DNA of 64,000 bases from Thecaphora thlaspeos (Eukaryota > Basidiomycota > Ustilaginomycetes > Urocystidales > Glomosporiaceae): the NCBI GenBank assembly GCA_900291925.1, contig UWYS01000002.1, positions 744,001 through 808,000 of the forward strand. Direction: 5' to 3'. Position numbers and translations under genes: made by a program. The notes under the pieces are model-generated. The model did no database searches. It was not told where the DNA came from and saw only the letters and a list, made by a program, of their open reading frames with translations. Shown here one piece after another: positions 11,004 to 20,136 of this stretch (the stretch's first letter is position 1; every line of letters starts with the position of its first letter).

Positions 11004-12677
11004 ATGGAGTACCACGCCCCCGCCGCGCAGCACATGGTGCTTTGCGCCGACTGCGGCACTCCCATCACGCCCAACAACGCCAACCTCTGCCTCTCCTGCC
11101 TTCGAAACAGCGTCGACATCACCGAGTCCATCCCCAAGCAGGCTACCGTTAACTTCTGCCGCAACTGCGAGCGCTACCTCAACCCACCCATCAGCTGGGT
11201 CACTGCACAGCTCGAGTCGCGCGAGCTCCTCGCAATCTGCCTCAAGAAGCTGAAAGGTCTCAACAAGGTCCGCCTCATCGACGCCGGCTTCATTTGGACC
11301 GAGCCGCACAGCAAGAGACTTCGCGTCAAGCTCACCGTCCAGAAAGAGGTGTTTACCTCGACCATCCTCCAGCAGATCTTTGAGGTCGAGTACGTCGTCC
11401 AGTATGGCCAGTGCCCCGACTGCACCCGACTTGCGGCCAAGAACACCTGGAGGGCTATGGTCCAGGTGCGCCAAAAGGTCGCTCACAAGCGCACGTTCCT
11501 CTACCTCGAGCAGCTCATCCTCAAGCACAACGCCCACCGCGACACCATCAACATCGGTGAGCGCAAGGACGGCCTCGACTTTTTCTACACGCAGCGCGCC
11601 CACGCCATCAAGATGGTCGATTTCCTCTCGTCGGTCGTCCCGATCAAGACGACAAAGTCGGAGCAGGTCATCAGCATGGACGTCCACACGTCGTCGACCA
11701 ACTACAAGTTCACCTACAGTGTGGAGATCGCCCCCATCTGCAAGGACGACCTCGTCTGCCTCCCCGCCAAGACGGCCAAGCAGCTCGGCAACATTGGCCA
11801 GCTGGTCATCTGCTACAAGATCACCAACTCGCTCCGCTTCATCGACCCGGTCTCGCTCCAGATGGCCGAGATCCCGGCGGAAAAGTACTGGCGCGATCCG
11901 TTCAGCTCTCTCGCCGCCATCCCGGAGCTGGTCGAGTTCCTCGTGCTCGACATCGAGCCGACGGGACGTTACGCGACAAATTCGTCCGGAGGGCAGAACA
12001 AGCGGTACGAAGAGGCGGACGCGCAGGTCTCGCCGCTCCACGCGGGGACGTTTGGTGAGGCGGACGCCGTCTACCACACGCGTACCCACCTCGGCTTCAT
12101 TCTCCAGCCGGGCGACACGGTGATGGGCTACCACCTGCGTGTGGCCAACTTTAACTCGGAGACGTGGGACTCGCTGCGCGCGGAGCGCCGGCCGGACGTA
12201 GTGCTGATCAAGAAGTCGTACCCGGAGCGCAAGAAGCGCTCCAAGAACCGCACGTGGAAGCTCAAGTCGATGGCCAAGGAGGCTGAGGACCCGACGGCCG
12301 AGGGCGCCGTGGGACGCGGTGCAGTGGGACGCCGCAGCGGCCTGGACTCGCAGCGCGTCGAAAAGGACTACGAGCTCTTCCTGCGAGAGCTCGAGGAGGA
12401 CGAGGAGATGAGGCAGAACATCAACCTCTACCGCGACCCCAAGAAGGAACAGGAGAGGAGGACGAAGAAGCTGCGCCTCGCCCAGCTCAAGGCCGAGAAG
12501 TTCGCGGCCGAGGCGGCCGGAGAGGAGCTGATGGACGACGGCGAGACCGACGGCATGACGACCGACGGAGAGAGCGAGTGGGGCGAGGACGATGCGCCCC
12601 GCGTCAGGATCGAAGAGCTGCTGGACGACTTGGAGGAGATGAACATCGAAGACGCCGCGCCGGAGGAACAGCATTGA
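11004..12677 (+). CDS. NMD3: 60S ribosomal export protein NMD3
   Basis: Adaptor that binds the nascent 60S subunit and recruits the exportin Crm1 for nuclear export. Single exon, 557 residues from 11004. The start was chosen because MEYHAPAAQHM leads directly into the conserved zinc-binding region. Four CxxC pairs are visible at the N-terminus: CADCG, CLSCL, CRNC and CPDC. The middle block 'GLDFFYTQRAHAIKMVDFL' and the SNYKFTYSVEIAPICKDDLV type region are typical of Nmd3. The C-terminus is acidic and Leu-spaced (VRIEELLDDLEEMNIED), as expected of the nuclear export signal. The ~180-residue C-terminal tail is rich in Glu/Lys/Arg. No introns are needed. A 786-codon antisense open frame covers the gene and is a GC artefact. 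Confidence 0.95.
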   Translation: MEYHAPAAQHMVLCADCGTPITPNNANLCLSCLRNSVDITESIPKQATVNFCRNCERYLNPPISWVTAQLESRELLAICLKKLKGLNKVRLIDAGFIWTEPHSKRLRVKLTVQKEVFTSTILQQIFEVEYVVQYGQCPDCTRLAAKNTWRAMVQVRQKVAHKRTFLYLEQLILKHNAHRDTINIGERKDGLDFFYTQRAHAIKMVDFLSSVVPIKTTKSEQVISMDVHTSSTNYKFTYSVEIAPICKDDLVCLPAKTAKQLGNIGQLVICYKITNSLRFIDPVSLQMAEIPAEKYWRDPFSSLAAIPELVEFLVLDIEPTGRYATNSSGGQNKRYEEADAQVSPLHAGTFGEADAVYHTRTHLGFILQPGDTVMGYHLRVANFNSETWDSLRAERRPDVVLIKKSYPERKKRSKNRTWKLKSMAKEAEDPTAEGAVGRGAVGRRSGLDSQRVEKDYELFLRELEEDEEMRQNINLYRDPKKEQERRTKKLRLAQLKAEKFAAEAAGEELMDDGETDGMTTDGESEWGEDDAPRVRIEELLDDLEEMNIEDAAPEEQH

Positions 12678-13172
12678 TCGCCCGTCGCTCGTCGTCGCAG
12701 TGGCCATGTGTTGCGTTGTTACGTTCTTTCCCTTTCCGATCCGGGCTGGAAGCTGCCCTGCCCTGCCCTGCCTGTCTCGCCTCCTGTTGACCACTCATGT
12801 AAAATCACACTTGCATCCTCCGTCTGCACAATCGATTCCCCCGCGTGCCATTGACCGACCTTTTGACCTTGACAGACGGTTATTCCGTTCGAGTTCCAGA
12901 CGGAGGCTGAGCTCACCACTCGCGAGGGACGACCGTCGCAAAGAGAACGACTTTCCTCACGTATGAGAGTTCGCGGTGATATCGTACAGATGGTGGGGAG
13001 ACGGGAAGTGTGACAGGAACGGCGACAATGCAGCGAGACGCGACGCTGCGCTGCTAACACAACGAGTCTAAGGAGAGTCGTGCTGTATATCGTATCATGA
13101 CTGGAAGTAGGTCTGCGAGTCAAGAGATAGATGAGAGCCAGGTGAGGAAGAACAGCGCTCCGAGCCGTCCTA
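12678..13172. other. Convergent 3' region NMD3 / LtrA-family gene
   Basis: Shared 3' flank of about 495 bases. Composition becomes more AT-rich toward 13060-13130 (for example 'gctgtatatcgtatcatgactgg'), consistent with 3' UTR and poly(A) sites of both genes. No gene seen. Confidence 0.4.
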
Positions 13173-16081
13173 CTAGGCGGCATAAGCCCACTTTTCGCCC
13201 GACGACAGGGTCTTCTCCTGAAGATGACCTATCTCGGACTCCCATCCGACATCCTCTTCGCCCATCTCGGTCGTCGTCAGGTCGGAGTAGGGATGCCAGG
13301 TAGCCTTCTTGTCGAGCTTGTACTTTTGCTTTTCGGCGTGTGTGAGTGGTAGGTCGGCAAGGGAGCCTAGGTCGTCCATGGGAACGCTGTGGCCCGCATG
13401 AAGGGCGGCGGCGCGCTTGGCATCGTACTTGCGTCCGACCGCTCCGATCTTGCCGATCGTCTCGAACGCGACGAGGAATGTCAGGATGCCAACGTAGATG
13501 CCCATGATGTACAGACTGTCCCAGTCGTTCTCGGCCAGCGGGATGACGGCCATAGCGCCAGCGACGAGGAAGCGCACCGTCAGACGCATCCAGCGCGGAA
13601 CGAGATTCGTACCGTGGATGTCGAGGTTGCGGTGTAGCAGACCGATCACGCCAAAACACGCCATGACGCACGCGAGCGAGCCGCCAAAGTACCACACCTT
13701 GCCGCCGTGCACCGTCCCCGTCGACGTGACCAGCGTAGAGAGCGACGCCGCCATCAGGATCAGCGCCGCCGTCAGTGGGAAATGCAGGTGGCAGAACGTG
13801 ATCGAAGTGAACGAGTTGCGCCGCAGCGCGTGTTGGAACACTCGGCAGCCGTCGGCACTGTCGCCCGGCGGGTGGAGGGGAGGGGGAAGACGGAGGACGC
13901 GGAGAAAGACTTGTGAGCGATGCAGCTTTCGGTCGTAGCCATACCCGGCTGTTTAGACACCCACTCGTAGTACAGCCAGATCACCAGGAAACTGATCGCG
14001 ATGCCGAGCGAGGCCCGACCGTATGTTGCCGTCAATCCAAAGGTGCCGTCCGTGGCGACAAAGTTGGACGAGATGATCGACTCGCCTGGTGTGCGTCACG
14101 ACGAGAGCGGGGACGAAGCCATCACGTCAGTTGTCTCGACGCGCGACGCGACAATGGTCAACACACCTCTGCCTGCCCAAGACCCACCGACAATCAGGAT
14201 GACAAAGAGGACGAAGCGTTCGATCGAGTGCTCATGCGACAGCGCCGGGATGAACATGTGGTTGCCCGAGCGCTTCTTGCGGCCGTGGAAACACATCATC
14301 GCCAAGGCGACCACGTAGCTCTGCATCAGCTCGGCCACGATGCCGGCGCTCATGACAAGCATGATGACCAGCGGGTTGCTCGACAGCAGGACCGGCAGGT
14401 AGATGCACGTGATCAGCGCCATTGCGAAGCCGTTGAGCCAGAGGGCCCGGCGGAACTAGAGCAGCAAGGAGCAGGAAGCGGAGAACGTAAGAAGGGTCTG
14501 CCTTCGCCACCGGTCGACGGAGAGCTGCCCCAATCGACTCACCTTGGGCAACGAAGCGCCATAGTAAAAGTAGATGCCGACACGCCAGAGCTTGGTGACC
14601 ATGAAAAAGGCGATGGCCGACCCGATGGCCTTGTGGTAGCTCTCGGTGAACCAGTAGTTGCCGACGAGGTGCGCTCCCAGTTCGACTTCCTCCGCCGAGC
14701 CGCCGCCCTCGCCGCCTGACCTCTTTAAGAGGGCCGCGGCGAGGGCTCCAAAGGCCCGGCGGTGAAGCTCGCCGCTGCCGTGTTCTCCGGACTCGCCGCC
14801 GTCCAGCGCGAACGCAGCGGCCTCGCTTCCGCTTTCGCCGGCGGCATGCATGGCGAGCATCTCTGGGGTCGCGGAGACGATCTCGAGGCCGGAGACGTTG
14901 GCGCAGTAGCCACAGAGCAGGACCATCCAGCCCAGCAGCAGCAGCCGTTCCGTCACCGAATCAGTGCCGTGGACGTTGAGGAACTTTCTCACCTGCTCAG
15001 CCGATCGGACAAGATCAAGCGAGTCGGCGCGATGTCAGCGCTGCAAGCCCCTCGACGTGACCCGCTCTTCACGTCGTGTACTTACATCGGTCCAGATGCT
15101 GAAGCTCGGCCAGAATGAGAGGACGAATTTGAGCACGTTGATACCGGAGCTGCTCTCGGCCGTGGTATGTCCGACTGCGGAGGGAGAATCAAGATCAAAA
15201 AGCAAGTCAACACGGGAGAGAAGCCGGCCTCGTACTCCCAACGCTGCAGCAGAAACGTACTTCCGTTGACTGTGGAAAGGGGAAAAAGATCGAACAGAGC
15301 AGAGTCAGTATCAGATCGTGCGTTGAACGCGACGATACAGTCGAAGGACCGCGGCAAACGTACCAACAGCAACAAAGATGAGATCGAAGAAGAGCTCGTA
15401 CTGGCTAGGCTTCCTTTCGTCCTTCTCGCGGTAGAGCTTGCCGGCGTGCAGCCACTGACGGACGATAGGCCTCTTTACGAGATGCCGGAAGTTGACCGGA
15501 ATGTCCTCGCCGTGTTCCTCGATGTGCGGACCACTCCTCTTGCCCCGGGAGTGGACCATGTCAAACAGACTGCCGGATCTCTCGTGGCCGTGTCCGTGCT
15601 GGTCCGGGTGGATGTCCGAGTGCTGGCCCGAGGTATCGACCTTGGTCTCGCCCTCGGTCATGGGCGATGGGCCCGAGCTTGAGTTTTGCTGCGACATTGC
15701 GAAAGAGTCTCTGTAGTGACGGGCGGACCGCGTTTCCCACTGTTCGCTCGAGCGGTTGCTGTGCGAAGCGGCGTGGGAGTAAGGGCGAGGTCGCTGCTGC
15801 TGTCGCTGCGGCTGTTGTAGGTGGTGGTGGAGCAGTTGCTGGTGTGTTGAGTTGTAGTGCTCTTCGGTCGTCTCTACAGAATGCCAGCCGCCGCTGTGCG
15901 AGTTCCCGCTTATGTGCTGTTCGGCGTGGTGGTGGGTGTCGGCATAGCGGGCGCCAAAGGGACCGTAGAGGTTGGGGTCGATGACCTCCTCTTGCCGCTC
16001 GCTGACGTCGTCGACCAGCGCAGCAGGCTGTTGTCGGTGCTGCGATTGGTGGGCGAAGCGGTCGTGGTAGTTTGCCGCCAT
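13173..16081 (-). CDS. LtrA-family (low temperature requirement A) multi-pass membrane protein
   Basis: Seven exons: 16081-15364, 15269-15261 (9 nt), 15174-15086, 14992-14543, 14455-14188, 14085-13945 and 13840-13173, all GT-AG and phase-compatible, giving 780 residues. The first ~200 residues are His/Gln/Ser-rich and presumably cytosolic. The LtrA signature follows as 'SQYELFFDLIFVAV', then 'NVLKFVLSFWPSFSIWTD' and a series of about ten hydrophobic helices (for example FRRALWLNGFAMALITCIY, IAFFMVTKLWRVGIYFYYG, GRASLGIAISFLVIWLYYEW). A Gly/Glu/Ala-rich extracytosolic-type loop lies in exon 4. Fungal LtrA proteins are uncharacterised membrane proteins of unknown substrate; the name comes from a Listeria gene. 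The start at 16081 (MAANYHDRF) is preferred over an in-frame upstream ATG near 16234. Confidence 0.85.
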
Positions 16082-16968
16082 GATGACGACGGGTGCTGCG
16101 TTTGCTCTGCGTGGGGAGACTGGGTACGTTCTGCCAGGCTGGACTGCCGCAGGGCCGCAGATTGGAGAGCGGGTGCAGAGGGTAGACCGGACCGGCAGTA
16201 CAGAGGCCGAAGATGTGCGCCGACTGCAAGTCAATGACGCCGACGACGATGCAGGAGCGCTAGAGAGGGGATATGCGGGATCGGTTGCAAGGGGCGAAGC
16301 AAGGCAAAAGAGGCCGGGGCCGTGTCTTGGCTGCTATGGCTGGACGGTTGCTTGCTCGCAGCAGTGGTGCATGAGCAGCAGGGTCCTTTGTGGACACAGA
16401 GGACGAGGCTCTACGTTCGGTTTCGATCGAGAGGAGAGGGGAGGAGGGGGGCGGCGACGGTGATGATGACGACGACGACGACGACGACAAGGGTGATGGT
16501 GGTCGGCTGGGAGGGGGTTGAGGCAGGACCTGGGGGCGTGCGGTGACCGAGCCGGGCATGAAGAGGGAGCGGATAGTGCAGGTATTAAGTACACTACTAC
16601 TACAGTAGTACATACTGTATGAGATGGGCCGCCCGGGCTTCCTGGCAGCACGCCGTGACGCCAGCGGCGTTGCTGGCAAACGCCAGCTGATGCCCGAGTG
16701 GGGTTTTGCTGCCCGACGTCGGCGGTTGAGCTTTCTGTGTGATCTTACGACGATTTATGGTGCAAGCTCATGGAGCCATACAACTGTATGACAGGGTATG
16801 CATCGATAAAGCATGCTGTCGGCTGATCCGACGCCGCCACTTGCAGCGCTGACTGCCTGTTCTCGCAGGGAGGGGCCATCGTCCACTAGTTACTGTACTC
16901 TACGTGAATAGCTGTTGTTGTACAGTACTATGTCTCTTTGGGAGACCAACACCATGATGGCATCTATA
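16082..16968. promoter_or_regulatory. Upstream region of the LtrA-family gene
   Basis: Holds the LtrA promoter and leader. A (GAC)7 run sits at 16468-16488. An AT-balanced block rich in TAC/GTA (16581-16620, 'actactactacagtagtacatactgta') and two further TACTGTAC/TACAGTAC strings (16891, 16921) occur just before the transposon. No gene seen. Confidence 0.45.
16468..16488. repeat. (GAC)7 microsatellite
   Basis: Seven perfect GAC units, preceded by imperfect GAT/GAC repeats, in the upstream region of the LtrA-family gene. Confidence 0.9.
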
Positions 16969-17047
16969 ACGCATTTCCCTAGGAATCCAGCCTCAAAAAA
17001 GCAGACTGTCTACCACCCTCACTACCACCATCACTGCCATTGTTGTC
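16969..17047 (+). repeat. Left terminal inverted repeat of the pogo-type element
   Basis: Begins ACGCATTTCCCTAGGAATCC and ends CCATTGTTGTC. It pairs with 19051-19129 in inverse orientation. Confidence 0.9.
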
Positions 17048-17161
17048 AATGGCTCTATTGTGTACCAAGCACTGGACAAGCAATGCAATCCATTTTGACA
17101 CTTGCTGCATACATTGGGTCATCAGAAACACTCAGCCAGTCCACCATGGCTGCTGTACAGG

Positions 17162-18952
17162 TCACTGAAATGGAGCCAGGGGCTGTGCAAGCTTGGTCCA
17201 GCCAAAGCAAGATTGAGAGCAAGCTGAGGCAGTGGCAGCAAGCTTGACAGGCTCAGCAGGTGCTGGAGGCAGTGGTTGGGCAACATTGATGGCCTTCTTC
17301 TTGCCTGCTGCCTTGCTCAACTTCTTCTTGGTGGTCTTCTGTGCACTGTGCTTGGCCTTGGCAGCCTCCTTTGCTTGCTGGGCCCTTTGTCTCTCTGACA
17401 GGGCCACAGGCAAGTGCCTGACCACCAAGCACATTGCTGCAGACAAGGAGGAAATCATGGTGTCCTTTGAAATGTAGCGCTGATCACCCAGCTCAAATGT
17501 TGTCTTGAGGGGAGACATTGTGCGTCACTTGTGCTTGTCTTGCAGCTTGCAGCTGTAGTGCCAGGCCTCAACCACCTTCTGCAGCTTGTGGCCCATCAAG
17601 TTCTTTGTCCAGTCATTGTTGCAGCACTTGAGGGCTTGCAGGAGGTTGTGAAAGCAAGCTGGGTTGGTCAGAGTGTCAAAAAAGGGGCCCTCAACTGGCA
17701 GCAGGGTCTGATTGCGAGGCTTGAAGCCTGGCAGCTTGGCAAGGACCTTCTCTGCTGCAGCGGACAAGGTGAGGCCAACATCAGCAAAGGCCTTGCAGAC
17801 CAATGTCTTGCTGATGCCCTTGTGCACCTTGGCATAGTACTTGGCAAAGTGGATCTGGTCAACCTTCTTAGTGCCACTGTGTGCTGCAACTTGGCGGCCA
17901 TAGGAGTGCTTGATGGGCCCAAAGATGGCTGTGTCAAGCGGCTGGATCACATGTGTGGCATGCACTGGGAAGCAGACAGACACAATGCGCTGCTTCCAGC
18001 ACTGGTTGCAGGACTTGACCAAGATGTGCAAGGCATGTCTGTCAAGCAGCAGGAGCTGCCAGTCCTTCTCTCAAGCACCCATTGGCCTTGTCTGCTGGTC
18101 AAACACCCGCTCCAGCCACTCAAGTGCCAAGTCATTGCTTGTCCACTCCTTGGGCAAGATGGCAAAGTGCCAGCCTTTTCCTGGTCCCTCTATGTGGCAG
18201 TGGTTACCAAGGTGGTGCCACTTGCCCTGTCAGATCACCAGCAGATCCAGAAGCTGCCTGCTTGAGCCAATACACTCCACCACTGTGGTTGACTCACAGT
18301 TTCCTGGCTGCACATGAAAGATGTTCTTCCTGTCCTCTGGCACAACAACCTTTTGCCTCCCTGAGAAGCCCATGATGACCCCTGTTTCATCCATGTTGGA
18401 GATCTGGTCTTGGCTGATGTTGTACTCACACAGCATGCAGCAGAAGATGTTGAAGAAGGCAGTGAGGTTGTCAAGCAAAGCACTGTCCATGCACTAATTC
18501 TTGAGCATGTGGTCATACTTGCTGCATAGGTGAGGGTGGCAGTTGAGGAAATACTGCACCCAGTTCTTGCCAATCAAGCCAATCTTGCAGCAGATGTTGA
18601 GCTGAGCAGGCAACTGGATTGTGCTGGCATACTTGTGGACCATTGCAGGGGTCAGAGGGAAGCCCTGGTTGGCACAGCACTCAATGTGGCAAGCAAGAGC
18701 AGCTTCTGCAGCTGGCGAGAGGGCTTGCTGCAAGCCATGGGCAGCACTCTTTGGTAAGACACCACACTAGTGGTCCTGAAAGGTTGACTTGGCAACACTG
18801 GCAGCCCTGGCTGCAGCAGACAGGCTGCAATGATGGCCTTTAGCCAGCTCCTGCAATGCCTTGGCCATGGCAACCTCTCTCTTCTCTCACTGCTTGACTG
18901 CTTCCTTCTTGATGGCCTTGCAGTGTGGCAGCAGTGTTGATCTGGGTGGCAT
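17162..18952 (-). pseudogene. pogo-type transposase, broken by six nonsense codons
   Basis: One continuous minus-strand frame from ATG at 18952 to TGA at 17164-17162. It is interrupted by stops at 18889-18887 (TGA), 18769-18767 (TAG), 18496-18494 (TAG), 18232-18230 (TGA), 18073-18071 (TGA) and 17527-17525 (TGA). Domains in order: an N-terminal Psq-like helix-turn-helix (EVAMAKALQELAKGHH...SLSAAARAASVAKSTF), a CENP-B-type HTH (LTPAMVHKYASTIQ, IGKNWVQYFLNCHP), then a DDE_1 catalytic region with NMDETGVIMGF (first Asp), the second-Asp region LLLLDRHALHIL, and HATHVIQPLDTAIFGPIKHSYG. The tail is Lys/Ala-rich. The stable frame with no indels shows that decay was by base substitution. Family is clear; activity is not expected. 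Confidence 0.88.
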
Positions 18953-19050
18953 GGTGGGATGTGGGTGGTACAGCTTGCATTGATGTGTTGGTGGGTGCTG
19001 AGAGAGAGCAGAAGGGGCAGTCAAGAGATGTGGTGGATAGCAGAGTAGTC

Positions 19051-19129
19051 GACAACAATGGTGGTGATGGTGGTAGTGAGGGTGGTAGACAGTCTGCTTT
19101 TTTTTGGCCGGATTCCTAGGGAAATGCGT
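19051..19129 (-). repeat. Right terminal inverted repeat of the pogo-type element
   Basis: Inverse copy of 16969-17047. It differs mainly by a longer A/T run and a GG for AG change near the outer end. Confidence 0.9.
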
Positions 19130-20136
19130 TGTTTGGCGCTTTACTTAGCTTGGACCGCCTCGAAGCGGGAGTTTTTGGGCAGGCGTCACACATCAACGGC
19201 GACTCCGCCCCGCCGCCGTCTGGCTTTCCTCATCCCTCCGACCGACGGCAGGCAAGCAGGCCAACCCCCCGGCAACCCGCGGCTCGTTACCCGTTGCAAG
19301 CGGCCTTGCTAAGTAAGCAGGCACAACGCCTTGCTTGTCTACACACGCTACCGCCTACAACGACGACGTCACACCCGTCCCGATATCGTCACCACCTATG
19401 TACTTAGCATGGTCATGATCAAGATAAGCGCAAGCGTCCACACCAACGAGACTCTTCATGTCGCTCGCGCATCGTGTCCATCGTCGGAGCCTGGCGCATC
19501 GTACATAAATGGATGCCGGAAGACCGATGGGCGACGGCAAACGACTTCTTCCATCCCACCTTCGCAAGAAACCCCAGCACAGCGACGATAAGCCCTTGAC
19601 GTCTTCTAGGTACTTACTACAGTTGTAGTAACTTTGGGGCAGGCAGGGCCCGCTGTGACCGACAAAGGGACCGCACGCCCGTGTGCCACACTGTGCCCTG
19701 GCCGCCAACAACGGCCTGCACTGAACGCGCTCTCGGACCTCTTTGCAATCTCATCCTTCATCGCTCACTAGCACCCTTCACTGGGCGGCTCGCGCCGATG
19801 CTCGCATTTGCTGTAATTTCATTGGCAACGTCGAGATACAGCAAATGCGAGCATCGGCGCGAGCCGCCCAGTGACAATGACAAAGGAAGACATATAGCTT
19901 AAAGGCACACTAATAACAACTCAAGTACATAAAAGAAAGCAAACCGAATGGCGGTGCGGTAGTGGTGATTTTGTCGGCCCGCCCCGGCCCAACCTGCATC
20001 CCCTCGGAAGGGACCGGGGGATCCAGACGACCGCAGGCCTGTGACTGTCGTAGCGCCAAGGTTCAAAGTGGGAGCCCACAATAACTTACAAAAGTAAAAG
20101 CTGTGGGTAGGCCGGGACGGGACCTGCGACGCCGCT
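19130..20136. other. Intergenic region between transposon and AhpC/TSA_2 gene
   Basis: Normal, CpG-rich composition resumes right after the transposon. It contains a TAC/GTA-rich block at 19608-19630 and a perfect long inverted repeat at 19778-19874. Sequence nearest 20137 is the 3' flank of the minus-strand gene. No gene seen. Confidence 0.45.
19778..19874. repeat. Perfect 38-bp inverted repeat with 21-nt spacer
   Basis: The left arm 19778-19815 starts TCACTGGGCGGCTCGCGCCG and the right arm 19837-19874 is its exact reverse complement. The spacer is 21 nt. The arms are GC-rich and would form a very stable hairpin about 260 nt beyond the stop codon of the AhpC/TSA_2 gene. A foldback remnant, an RNA 3' structure or an assembly foldback artefact are all possible. 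Confidence 0.95.

Larger units (their letters stand above)
16969..19129 (-). mobile_element. Decayed pogo/Tc1-mariner-type DNA transposon with 79-bp TIRs
   Basis: A 2161-bp element bounded by 79-bp terminal inverted repeats (16969-17047 and 19051-19129) that differ at only about 5-6 positions. The left insertion site reads TA immediately before the element. The right flank is TG, so a TA target duplication is only partly preserved. The interior carries a transposase frame on the minus strand with six in-frame stops. The element is nearly devoid of CpG (about a dozen in 2 kb, against frequent CpG in neighbouring DNA) and is rich in TG and CA, pointing to methylation-linked deamination or RIP-like mutation. 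It lies between the LtrA-family promoter and the 3' side of the AhpC/TSA_2 gene and no longer looks able to make its own transposase. Confidence 0.88.

Noticed and set aside
10434..12794. 786-codon minus-strand open frame opposite NMD3
   Set aside because: It is exactly antisense to NMD3, is made of Leu/Val/Glu/Arg runs that mirror GC3-biased codons, and has no recognisable domain.
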